From assembly GCA_009668925.1 (NCBI GenBank), contig SBEK01000198.1:1-6824 (forward strand): DNA of 6,824 nucleotides, read 5' to 3'. Numbering within the stretch: position 1 is the first letter of the stretch; every line of letters begins with the position of its first letter. The translations under genes were made by a program, and so were the position numbers. Positions 1 through 6,122 of this stretch are shown piece by piece. This DNA is from Deltaproteobacteria bacterium. GTDB taxonomy: Bacteria > Desulfobacterota > Syntrophia > Syntrophales > Smithellaceae. The notes below the pieces were generated by a model that saw nothing but the letters and a program-made list of their open reading frames with translations, had not been told where the DNA came from and ran no database searches.

Positions 1-31
1 ACCTTAAACATGCGGTTCGGTGCGGAGGCCT

Positions 32-538
32 ATGAAGCCCAAAGAAATCATCGTCAACGACCGGATGCAAAAAGGCTACCGGTATGTGCTCAGCCGGCCC
101 GCCGGCCGCGATTTTGACCCGGAATTCAAACCCCAGCTCACGCCGCAGCAAATGCTCGAAGCAGGCGTTTTCGGCGGAAAATACATGACCGACTGCCAAA
201 GCGAATTTCCCGCCGCCTGGTTTGCCAAAGCCAAACTGTGCGCCAAACGCCATGATCCGAAACTCAACTGCTTTGGCGTGAACGCTTCCAAACCTCTTTC
301 CTACTGGATTGCCAAAGGCTGGATTTACCCCGATGATCCCCGCGGCTGGTTTCAATGGTATTGCCGCTACTTCGCGGGCCGGCGCTGCCCCGATGATGAA
401 AGACAGATCAGACGATGGAAAGCCATGCAGCGGCATGTTGCGCAGTTGATCAAGCACTGCCCGGCGGGCGATCTCCAATGCCGGCGCAGACAGCGCCAGG
501 CTTTGCTGCACTGGGCCTATGACAGCCGCAAGATGTAG
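32..538 (+). CDS. Conserved protein of unknown function, Cys/Trp/Arg-rich, 168 aa
   Basis: I do not know a function for this protein. The chosen ATG at 32 has a GGAGG (24-28) before it, though the spacing is only three bases. An in-frame GTG at 20 would add four residues, and an in-frame stop at 5-7 excludes any longer start. The protein is soluble-looking, with no signal peptide or membrane segment. Visible features are a GVFGGKYMTDC segment (45-55), an FGVNASKPLSYW segment (81-92), the aromatic stretch PDDPRGWFQWYCRY (100-113), and a basic helical C-terminus (121-168) ending in LLHWAYDSRKM. There are seven cysteines (55, 70, 80, 111, 119, 143, 150), so a metal site is possible but unproven. 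From memory, similar uncharacterised proteins occur in bacteria and in some plants and fungi; I cannot verify this here. It lies 90 bases upstream of the hydrolase gene on the same strand and may share a transcript. Confident as a gene, ignorant of its role. Confidence 0.85.
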   Translation: MKPKEIIVNDRMQKGYRYVLSRPAGRDFDPEFKPQLTPQQMLEAGVFGGKYMTDCQSEFPAAWFAKAKLCAKRHDPKLNCFGVNASKPLSYWIAKGWIYPDDPRGWFQWYCRYFAGRRCPDDERQIRRWKAMQRHVAQLIKHCPAGDLQCRRRQRQALLHWAYDSRKM

Positions 539-582
539 CCGATCAAGGTCATGCGCCTACTCTCCCGATCCTTGCTTTTTTC

Positions 583-603
583 GACCAGCCATCCAGGCCG
601 GTC
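583..603 (+). other. Imperfect hairpin in the leader of the phosphotriesterase-like gene
   Basis: GACCAGCC (583-590) can pair with GGCCGGTC (596-603) with one A-C mismatch and a five-base loop. No T-run follows, so it is not a classical terminator for the upstream gene. It ends 13 bases before the Shine-Dalgarno of the next gene and could affect mRNA stability or translation. I see no convincing sigma-70 promoter in the 90-base gap around it. Confidence 0.25.
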
Positions 604-616
604 AAATATTAAAAAA

Positions 617-621
617 GGAGG
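617..621 (+). promoter_or_regulatory. Ribosome binding site deciding the start of the phosphotriesterase-like gene
   Basis: GGAGG, preceded by an A-run (611-616), lies seven bases before the ATG at 629. This is a near-ideal site. It shows that the open frame reaching back to 551 is not used from its first ATG, since the extra 26 residues would place a charged segment before the signal peptide. Confidence 0.85.
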
Positions 622-628
622 AAACACC

Positions 629-1714
629 ATGAATCAGCGAGGCAGAGGTAGTCTTCCCATCTTTTCCGTTGTATTCTTATTGTTGATTTCTTTTTTTCTG
701 GCTTCAATACCTTTAAACGCGGCCGTCAAACCGACACCCCCGGGCATGATCAATTCCGTCCTCGGGCCCATTTCTCCCGATAAACTGGGAACGACCCTGG
801 TGCATGAACATTTCGTCTTCGCCTACCCGGGATGGTTCGCCGATGAGACCATGGCTCCCGCTGACGCCAAAGCCATTTTCAAGACCGACCTGGCTGTCAT
901 CAAGACAGCGCAGAAATACGGCATTAAAACCATCATCGACGCCACGACCAATGACGTCGGCGGACGCGACCCCATCCTCTATAAAAAACTGGCCAAAAAG
1001 ACCGGCATCAACATTATTTGTTCGACGGGACTTTATACCGAGCATGAAGGTTCACCGGCGTACTGGACAACCAAGGCCATTTGGGGGATGGACATCTCCA
1101 AGATGATGTCGGAGCTCTTTATCAAGGAAATTACGCAGGGCATCGGCAAGACCGGCGTCAAAGCCGGCGTCATCAAGATCGGTTCGGGGCCCAAGATGTC
1201 CACGTATGAAGCCGCCGTCCACAAGGCGGCGGTCGTCGCTCAGAAAGCAACGGGCGCGCCGATCATCACGCATACGGAGGGCCCGACGGGCGGCGTCGAA
1301 CAGGCCGATTTATTGCTCGCGGAGGGCGCCGATCCGAAGAAGGTCATGATCGGCCATGTCTCCAATTCCAAGGATATTGAATACCACAAAGCCATTCTGG
1401 CCAAAGGCGTGTATATTGCCTTTGACCGCATCGGCCTGGATATCATTACACCGTTTGACGTCAACGTGAAAAATGTCTCCGAACTGTGCAAGCAGGGGTA
1501 TGCCGGGCAGATCATGCTCTCGCACGATACGGTCAATGTCTGGCCGGGACGTCAGACCGTTTTGCCTGAAAAATATCTGCCGGCCTTTGCCAACTGGAGA
1601 ATCGATCACATCTCCAAAGAGTTCATCCCCGCGCTCAAAGCCCAGGGGGTAACCGATGAGCAGATCAAAACCATGATGGTCGACAATCCCCGAAATCTGT
1701 TTTTGGGGAAATAG
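629..1714 (+). CDS. Exported phosphotriesterase-family metal-dependent hydrolase (PTE-like lactonase group), 361 aa
   Basis: This is an amidohydrolase-superfamily TIM-barrel enzyme of the phosphotriesterase (PTE) family. A Sec signal peptide is visible: Arg4 and Arg6, a hydrophobic core at about 11-28, and probable cleavage near LNA-A (31-32). It should therefore act outside the cytoplasm. The binuclear metal site looks complete: the HxH of TLVHEH (His59, His61), the lysine expected to be carboxylated in GVIKIG (Lys183), His215 in IITHTEG, His243 in MIGHVSN and Asp300 in MLSHD. The C-terminal VDNPRNLF is also typical. Length is normal for the family plus a signal peptide. Family members hydrolyse organophosphate triesters or, more often, lactones including acyl-homoserine lactones; the substrate here cannot be told from sequence. 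The start at 629 is set by its ribosome binding site. A strong terminator follows 33 bases after the stop. It lies downstream of the small unknown gene and converges with the oxidase gene. Confidence 0.93.
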   Translation: MNQRGRGSLPIFSVVFLLLISFFLASIPLNAAVKPTPPGMINSVLGPISPDKLGTTLVHEHFVFAYPGWFADETMAPADAKAIFKTDLAVIKTAQKYGIKTIIDATTNDVGGRDPILYKKLAKKTGINIICSTGLYTEHEGSPAYWTTKAIWGMDISKMMSELFIKEITQGIGKTGVKAGVIKIGSGPKMSTYEAAVHKAAVVAQKATGAPIITHTEGPTGGVEQADLLLAEGADPKKVMIGHVSNSKDIEYHKAILAKGVYIAFDRIGLDIITPFDVNVKNVSELCKQGYAGQIMLSHDTVNVWPGRQTVLPEKYLPAFANWRIDHISKEFIPALKAQGVTDEQIKTMMVDNPRNLFLGK

Positions 1715-1746
1715 GCGGGAAAACATATAAAACCTGACGACGAAAA

Positions 1747-1789
1747 ACGGCGCTTTCCGATTCACAAGGGAAGCGCCGTCTTTTATTTT
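1747..1789 (+). terminator. Rho-independent terminator of the phosphotriesterase-like gene
   Basis: A 12-bp stem (1747-1758 with 1768-1779, one G-T pair) encloses a nine-base loop and is followed by a T-rich tail, CTTTTATTTT (1780-1789). The five A's just before the stem (1743-1747) would give a short U-run on the other strand, so it may also act weakly in reverse. Confidence 0.9.
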
Positions 1790-1817
1790 GGGAAATCGCC
1801 GGGATCCTGCCAAACAA

Positions 1818-1845
1818 AGAACAGGGGGATTCCACCCCCTGTTCT
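1818..1845. other. Perfect 11-bp stem-loop in the convergent gap
   Basis: The arms 1818-1828 and 1835-1845 (core ACAGGGGG / CCCCCTGT) are perfectly complementary around a six-base loop. No T-run follows on the plus strand. On the minus strand the bases after the stem read TTTGTTTGG, moderately T-rich. It is most likely a backup terminator for the minus-strand transcript or an mRNA 3'-end protecting hairpin. Confidence 0.55.
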
Positions 1846-1872
1846 AATAAGAGTTACAGCAATTACAGATCG

Positions 1873-1923
1873 GCAACAAAAGAAAGAGCGGAGGCCGAAT
1901 CCCTGCAAACGGATTCGGCCTCC
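1873..1923 (-). terminator. Rho-independent terminator of the multicopper oxidase gene
   Basis: A perfect 13-bp stem (1890-1902 with 1911-1923) has an eight-base loop (1903-1910). Read on the minus strand it is followed by a T-rich tail, CTCTTTCTTTTGTTG (complement of 1874-1888). It begins 11 bases past the oxidase stop codon at 1934, which fits termination of that transcript. Confidence 0.87.
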
Positions 1924-1933
1924 ACCGGTTAAC

Positions 1934-2827
1934 TCAGTATCCCGTCACCACCCAGTTAGGATCAGAAAGAATTACTTTGAAGCTCGCAAAAGTCCCATCC
2001 GCGTTCATGAACCAAACAACCTTTCGGCCATCTGTCGTGTTTCTCCAGATAATATCGGCAATACCGTCACCGTTGATGTCCACCGTACCGATGATCGCCC
2101 AAGAAAGACTATTATAAACCGTCTTCTCGACACCCATGAGGGTTCCATCAGCGTTCATAAACCAGAGGACGGACTGCCCGGTAGTTGAATCTCTCCAGAG
2201 AATATCACACCTGCCGTCTTTGTTAAAGTCACCCATACCCGCAACTGTCATCGTAAGAGACGTACGCAATGTCTTGATGCTTGCGGTGGTTCCATCGGCG
2301 TTCATGAACCAGACATCCGTCTGACCGGTAACCGTGTTTCTCCAGAGAATGTCAGCGATATTGTCACCGTTGACATCACCCACACCAACGACCGTCCAGT
2401 TGAGATTCAACATAAGCTGCTTATAGTTGCCCATGCGCGTTCCGTCGGCATTCATGAACCAGAGAACAGTCTGTCCGGTAGTCGTGTTTCTCCAGATGAT
2501 GTCCGATCTGCCGTCGTCGTTAAAATCACCCATCCCGACAATCCGCCAGCTCAGATTGGTAAAGAGTTGCTTATAGGCACCCAAGCGCGTTCCATCAGTG
2601 TTCATGAACCAGAGAACCGCCTGTCCGGTAGCTTCATTTCTCCAGATAATGTCAGAAACACCGTCTCCATTCACATCACCTGTACCAGCAATCCACCAGT
2701 TGGGGCTTGTTAAGAGCTGCTTATAGGCACCCATGATGGTTCCATCGGTGTTCATGAACCAGAGAACCGTCTGTCCGGTCGTCGCGTTTCTCCAGAGAAG
2801 ATCGGATCGGCCATTGCCATTGAAGTC
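1934..2827 (-). repeat. Six tandem in-frame repeats of about 150 bp encoding FG-GAP/VCBS propeller blades
   Basis: The 3' third of the oxidase gene is built from six copies with 150-base spacing (one copy is three bases shorter). The most constant block, read on the plus strand as TTCATGAACCAGA or a close variant, recurs near 2003, 2154, 2302, 2452, 2602 and 2752. In the protein each copy starts with a DxNxDGxxD-like loop (Asp799, 849, 899, 949, 998, 1048), followed by an xxWRNxTTGQ turn and a WFMNxDGT strand. Such loops bind calcium in integrin-type propellers. Copy 1 has Asn for the third acidic position (803), and copy 4 has Asn954 for the Gly. The chain ends in NWVVTGY, the strand that precedes each loop, so it could close the ring against copy 1. 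Confidence 0.92.
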
Positions 2828-5221
2828 GAATTTAACCGATGGGCGGTGGACGATATAGGACCTCATCATTTCGTTGTCTTCATGTTCCACGATGTGACAG
2901 TGCCAGACATATAAACCGGGGATATCGAACTTCGCTTTGAGCCGTGTGATCTGGCCCGGCAAGGCGAGCACGGTATCTTTATAACCCAGTTCATTGGGCT
3001 GCGGCAAATACGTGATCCCTGTCGGCACCAGATTCCCCAACGCCAGAGCGGCCGCGTCGAGATCTTCGCGGTTGACGACTTCGAATGCCACCAGATGCAG
3101 ATGGATCGGATGTGCGTCGGCCGTCGTGTTGAATATTTCCCAGACTTCGGTGCTGTTCAGAGTCGGATTCTCAGTCATCTGATCACCCCATCTCTGCGGC
3201 ACAGGTATCAAATTGAGGCCGGAAGTGGTCACGATGCCCAATTGAGCCTGACGGGGGCCCATGGGCGACGGGAAATTACCGGCGCCAACAACCGCCGCGG
3301 CGCAGTTGGTCAGGAAATTCGGATCGCCGGCGAAGGTACTGAAGAGCGTTTGGATGATCGCTCCGTCAAGAACCCGCATTTCCACACACACCTGATCGGA
3401 AGACAGTTCGTTTAAGGACACCTGGCGCGTGTTCGAAGGAGCACCCAATGCCGCCGGTGCGGGAAGAACGATATTTTCCGGAAGCAGGGACGCCGTATCG
3501 CTGGGCTGCGCCGGCAGCGCAGTGTTCACAATGAAATCCATAACCTGGCCGGTTGTACCGAGATCAGCCGGGACATAACCCACCAATCCGGGGGGAAATC
3601 CGCCGAACGGTGAGTCGGGCGCCGTATTGAAAATTCGCACATGCGTACCGTTGGCCAGACCGCCAAAATCGATAATCACATCGGCGCGCTCGGCGGACAT
3701 CATCAGCAATCCCTGTTCCGTGGAGGGAGCGGCAACAGCCGGTGGAATCGTACCGTTGCCGGGAAGCGTCGAGGTAAAGCCTTTGGTGATCCTCACGACG
3801 TTGGGGAGGAAGCCCTGGTCACCGCCGATCTGATTGAAGGGAACTTCCGCGCCGACCACGTCGTCCACAGTGCCGAAAATGCCATCAACACCGGCCGTCA
3901 CGACGAACATCGAGAGATTTAACGTCCGCGAGTTGCAGCCGTTCAGCAGTCGGAACCGATACCGTGCCGGAGCGACTTCAAACTTCGGCCAGGTCGTGCC
4001 GTTGACGACGATGGTATTGAAAAACGCCTCGGGATTCCAGATCGGAGAAATGTCCGAAGGCCCCGCCGGGACGCCGGCGCCGCCGATAAACGGTCCGGTG
4101 AATCCATCGAAGAACGTGCGGCTGTCCGGATAAAAGAGCGTGCCGTCGGTGTTGAAGGACCGGTCCTGAATCGCAATCGGAATTTCGCGGATTGTTTCAC
4201 GCACTGCCGCCGTGAAATTCGGATCGCCGCCTCCGATGGTCGGTGCGGGTCCCGGCAGCACGCCGGCTGCCGTATCATTGGCGCCGCCGCGGATCAGCCA
4301 GAATCCGGCGGGCCCGGCATAAACATTGAGTCTGGTCATGCCGAGAGCATGATCGTGGTACCAGATGGTTGCCGCCGGCTGAGTATTTTCATAGGTAAAA
4401 TATGCCGAGCCGGCAACGGTATTGGTGGTATTTCCCTGACCGTATTTCGTCCCCCGTTCGGCATAGCCGGCCGGGATGCCTTTGGTGCCGGGAGCGCCGG
4501 GCAGCCACCAGGCCTCCGGATAACCGTCGCTGTGCGGCTGCACATGGGCGCCGTGCACGTGAGTGACCAGCGGAACAGGCCCTGTATAAGGCGCGGCAAC
4601 GGCTGTTTCGCAATCGGTCCGGTTGGTCGGCATCATGACGCAGTTCGCTTTAGGAGGGTTGGCCCAGTGCAGGGTCTGGTCCACGGCGAACAAATGAGGC
4701 CGATAATTGCCTGTACCGGGATCAATGAGGTCATTAATCCAGCGAACAGTGGTCGCCACAGCGGAGGTGTTTTCCACGGTAAAGGCCGGATAATTGAAGG
4801 AAGAATTTGTTGCGGGCGCCACTCCGTCGGCCCCTCCGGGGATATCTGACGAGTCGGGGAGCGGATCTGCCGCGCGTCCGTAACTCCATACGGTTGTCGC
4901 CGGAAAAGGACCGACGGGCGCTCCGCCTAGAGGATTCGGGAAGGAAGAACCCCAGATGCCGCCGGGCAGGATCTGCTGCTGGAATTGCCGGACGGCGATA
5001 TCAAAATTAGCCGCCGGCGCCGGAGAAGCCGTGCTTTGCGGCATCACCGGCGGGATGACCAGGGGAGTGACATATTTGGGGATGGTTGTCGGGTCCAGCG
5101 TCCCGCCCGGCACATACGTCGGCTGGGCGAAGGCCGAAACACCGATGGCCAATACAAGCATCACGGCACTTGCCGCCATTAAGAACTTACATCGCCATCG
5201 ACTTTCTCTTGAAATTTTCAT
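1934..5221 (-). CDS. Exported three-domain multicopper oxidase (CotA/bilirubin-oxidase-like) with C-terminal FG-GAP/VCBS propeller repeats, 1095 aa
   Basis: Multicopper oxidases couple one-electron oxidation of a substrate (metal ions or phenolics in this family) to reduction of O2 to water. A Sec signal peptide spans about 1-32 (AFA-Q cleavage). The oxidase body is roughly 140-793, with all four copper motifs: HVH (221, 223), HDH (289, 291), HPIHLH (704, 707, 709) and HCHIVEHEDNEM (774-785). By family analogy type 1 copper uses His704, Cys775, His780 and axial Met785; type 2 uses His221 and His707; type 3 uses the other six histidines. DGYPEAWW (232-239) and the GGDQGFLP segment (466-473) match the CotA branch. 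Residues 799-1095 form six repeats of about 50 residues with DxNxDGxxD calcium-type loops. The total is about twice CotA's usual length of about 513. Cys194/204 and Cys612/640 are possible disulfides. The start at 5221 is chosen because AGGAGG lies six bases before it; an ATG at 5236 overlaps that site. Probably in an operon with the FKBP gene upstream. Confidence 0.95.
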   Translation of the reverse strand: MKISRESRWRCKFLMAASAVMLVLAIGVSAFAQPTYVPGGTLDPTTIPKYVTPLVIPPVMPQSTASPAPAANFDIAVRQFQQQILPGGIWGSSFPNPLGGAPVGPFPATTVWSYGRAADPLPDSSDIPGGADGVAPATNSSFNYPAFTVENTSAVATTVRWINDLIDPGTGNYRPHLFAVDQTLHWANPPKANCVMMPTNRTDCETAVAAPYTGPVPLVTHVHGAHVQPHSDGYPEAWWLPGAPGTKGIPAGYAERGTKYGQGNTTNTVAGSAYFTYENTQPAATIWYHDHALGMTRLNVYAGPAGFWLIRGGANDTAAGVLPGPAPTIGGGDPNFTAAVRETIREIPIAIQDRSFNTDGTLFYPDSRTFFDGFTGPFIGGAGVPAGPSDISPIWNPEAFFNTIVVNGTTWPKFEVAPARYRFRLLNGCNSRTLNLSMFVVTAGVDGIFGTVDDVVGAEVPFNQIGGDQGFLPNVVRITKGFTSTLPGNGTIPPAVAAPSTEQGLLMMSAERADVIIDFGGLANGTHVRIFNTAPDSPFGGFPPGLVGYVPADLGTTGQVMDFIVNTALPAQPSDTASLLPENIVLPAPAALGAPSNTRQVSLNELSSDQVCVEMRVLDGAIIQTLFSTFAGDPNFLTNCAAAVVGAGNFPSPMGPRQAQLGIVTTSGLNLIPVPQRWGDQMTENPTLNSTEVWEIFNTTADAHPIHLHLVAFEVVNREDLDAAALALGNLVPTGITYLPQPNELGYKDTVLALPGQITRLKAKFDIPGLYVWHCHIVEHEDNEMMRSYIVHRPSVKFDFNGNGRSDLLWRNATTGQTVLWFMNTDGTIMGAYKQLLTSPNWWIAGTGDVNGDGVSDIIWRNEATGQAVLWFMNTDGTRLGAYKQLFTNLSWRIVGMGDFNDDGRSDIIWRNTTTGQTVLWFMNADGTRMGNYKQLMLNLNWTVVGVGDVNGDNIADILWRNTVTGQTDVWFMNADGTTASIKTLRTSLTMTVAGMGDFNKDGRCDILWRDSTTGQSVLWFMNADGTLMGVEKTVYNSLSWAIIGTVDINGDGIADIIWRNTTDGRKVVWFMNADGTFASFKVILSDPNWVVTGY

Positions 5222-5227
5222 ACTGTG

Positions 5228-5233
5228 CCTCCT
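5228..5233 (-). promoter_or_regulatory. Ribosome binding site of the multicopper oxidase gene
   Basis: The minus strand reads AGGAGG here, six bases before the ATG at 5221. It fixes that start over the in-frame ATG at 5236, whose second and third codons are formed by this very motif. Confidence 0.88.
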
Positions 5234-5245
5234 CATTCCAATAGT

Positions 5246-5290
5246 CTAATATTGTTTACACACCTTCAAACTATTAGCAGTCCTGGTCAT
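5246..5290 (-). CDS. Possible 14-codon coupled small ORF between the FKBP-like and oxidase genes
   Basis: The ATG at 5290 overlaps the FKBP-like stop codon as ATGA and is preceded, four bases away, by AAGGAGG (5295-5301), which lies inside the last FKBP codons. The frame reads MTRTANSLKVCKQY and stops at 5246-5248, 12 bases before the oxidase ribosome binding site. The arrangement suits translational coupling along the transcript, so that ribosomes leaving the FKBP gene reach the oxidase start. The peptide resembles no family I know and is too short for coding statistics. The GA-rich site could simply be a by-product of the Lys-Glu-Glu-Ser ending of the upstream protein, so this is tentative. 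Confidence 0.3.
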   Translation of the reverse strand: MTRTANSLKVCKQY

Positions 5291-5961
5291 GATTCCTCCT
5301 TAACAGTAAATAGTTCCATCTGATAGATAAGGACCGGCGCACTTTCCAGAGCCTCCCCCCTCACGCCCCGCGAAGGTCCGGGAGGAAGGACAATCTCCCA
5401 GACCGCGCCTTCCTTCATCAATTGCAATGTTTCCTGAAGACCGGGTAGGGCCTTCTTCATTGGGTAGGCGGTGGGTTTCGTTTCGGCGCTCGCCGGCGTC
5501 ACTTTCTGTCCAATAATGCGGCTCACCTGATATTTGATGACCACGCTGTCCGAGAGCGTCGGTTTTCTTCCCGCACCCTCTTTGATAACCCTGTATTGCA
5601 CTCCACTCGGCAAAACAACGACGCCTTCTTTCTTGGCATTTGCTTCCAGAAACGCCTTATCATTTTCCCTCACTTCCTTTTGCTGGTCAGCCGTCAGCTT
5701 CCTCTTCAGCATCTGCAAAACTGCGTTCATCTCTTCCTGAGACATCAGGGGCGTTTCACGATTCAGGGCGTCATTGAGGCCTTTCATTAAAACATCGGAA
5801 CGGAGTTCCCAGTGTTGCCGCTGGAAGTCGCCCCCGATTTGATACCCGATGCTGTAATTCACCCGATCGCTGTCATCCTTCAGTTCCACCTTGTCTGCCG
5901 CAAAACAGCTCCCGCTGCTCACCACGACTACTCCTAATATCGCTGCTAAAAATTTTTTCAT
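5287..5961 (-). CDS. Exported Mip/FkpA-like FKBP-domain protein with a degenerate isomerase active site, 224 aa
   Basis: The architecture is that of periplasmic FKBP-type peptidyl-prolyl isomerases. A signal peptide spans about 1-22 (SCFA-A cleavage; Cys19 lacks a proper lipobox). A helical FKBP_N-type dimerisation region follows (about 31-110, containing SIGYQIGGDFQRQ), then a C-terminal FKBP domain (about 117-220). VQYRVIKEGAG, GLQETLQLMKEG and LIYQMEL mark the FKBP fold. By hand alignment to human FKBP12, Tyr26 is kept (Tyr144) and Phe99 is Tyr213. However, Phe36-Asp37 become Val154-Thr155, Trp59 becomes Leu175 and Tyr82 becomes Arg198. Loss of these pocket residues suggests weak or no isomerase activity, leaving a chaperone role. 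The start at 5961 has AAGAGG (5969-5974) seven bases upstream; the frame opens further to 5997 without such a site. It lies 65 bases upstream of the oxidase gene, so it may help that large exported enzyme fold; this is inference. Confidence 0.9.
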   Translation of the reverse strand: MKKFLAAILGVVVVSSGSCFAADKVELKDDSDRVNYSIGYQIGGDFQRQHWELRSDVLMKGLNDALNRETPLMSQEEMNAVLQMLKRKLTADQQKEVRENDKAFLEANAKKEGVVVLPSGVQYRVIKEGAGRKPTLSDSVVIKYQVSRIIGQKVTPASAETKPTAYPMKKALPGLQETLQLMKEGAVWEIVLPPGPSRGVRGEALESAPVLIYQMELFTVKEES

Positions 5962-6094
5962 TTGTATTCCTCTTGTTGACCCCCTCCGAAAGTTCACGTC
6001 TTCATGATGATCCGATTTTTACCTGACTGGAAAACCTGCCCCACGCTCTTTGCAGTGAAATACCGACGCTTCTTCGCCGCAACTTTGCTGTTAG

Positions 6095-6122
6095 ATTAAA
6101 CACAAGAAAATAGCTTAAACAA
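6095..6122 (-). promoter_or_regulatory. Candidate sigma-70-type promoter for the FKBP-like / oxidase operon
   Basis: On the minus strand TTGTTT (complement of 6117-6122) is followed after 16 bases by TTTAAT (complement of 6095-6100), a five-of-six match to the -10 consensus. The -35 element matches at three positions only. Transcription would begin near 6088, giving a leader of about 127 bases. It lies in a noticeably AT-rich patch, which helps but also raises the chance of a random match. Confidence 0.35.

Noticed and set aside
551..628. N-terminal extension of the phosphotriesterase-like frame from an earlier ATG
   Set aside because: No Shine-Dalgarno before 551; an ideal one precedes 629, which directly yields a normal signal peptide.
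1310..1813. 167-codon minus-strand frame antisense to the phosphotriesterase-like gene
   Set aside because: It overlaps a gene with a complete catalytic motif set, crosses the terminator hairpin and resembles no family; a shadow frame.
1934..2827. Tandem repeats considered as a CRISPR array or intergenic satellite
   Set aside because: The 150-base period stays in frame, the repeats are diverged and protein-coding, and no repeat-spacer pattern is present.
4349..4849. 166-codon plus-strand frame inside the multicopper oxidase gene
   Set aside because: It is antisense to the oxidase copper-motif region and has no ribosome binding site or recognisable domain.
5222..5286. Promoter between the FKBP-like and oxidase genes (TTGAAG on the minus strand)
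   Set aside because: No -10 element at 16-18 bases; TATTAG lies only 12 bases away, too close for a sigma-70 promoter.
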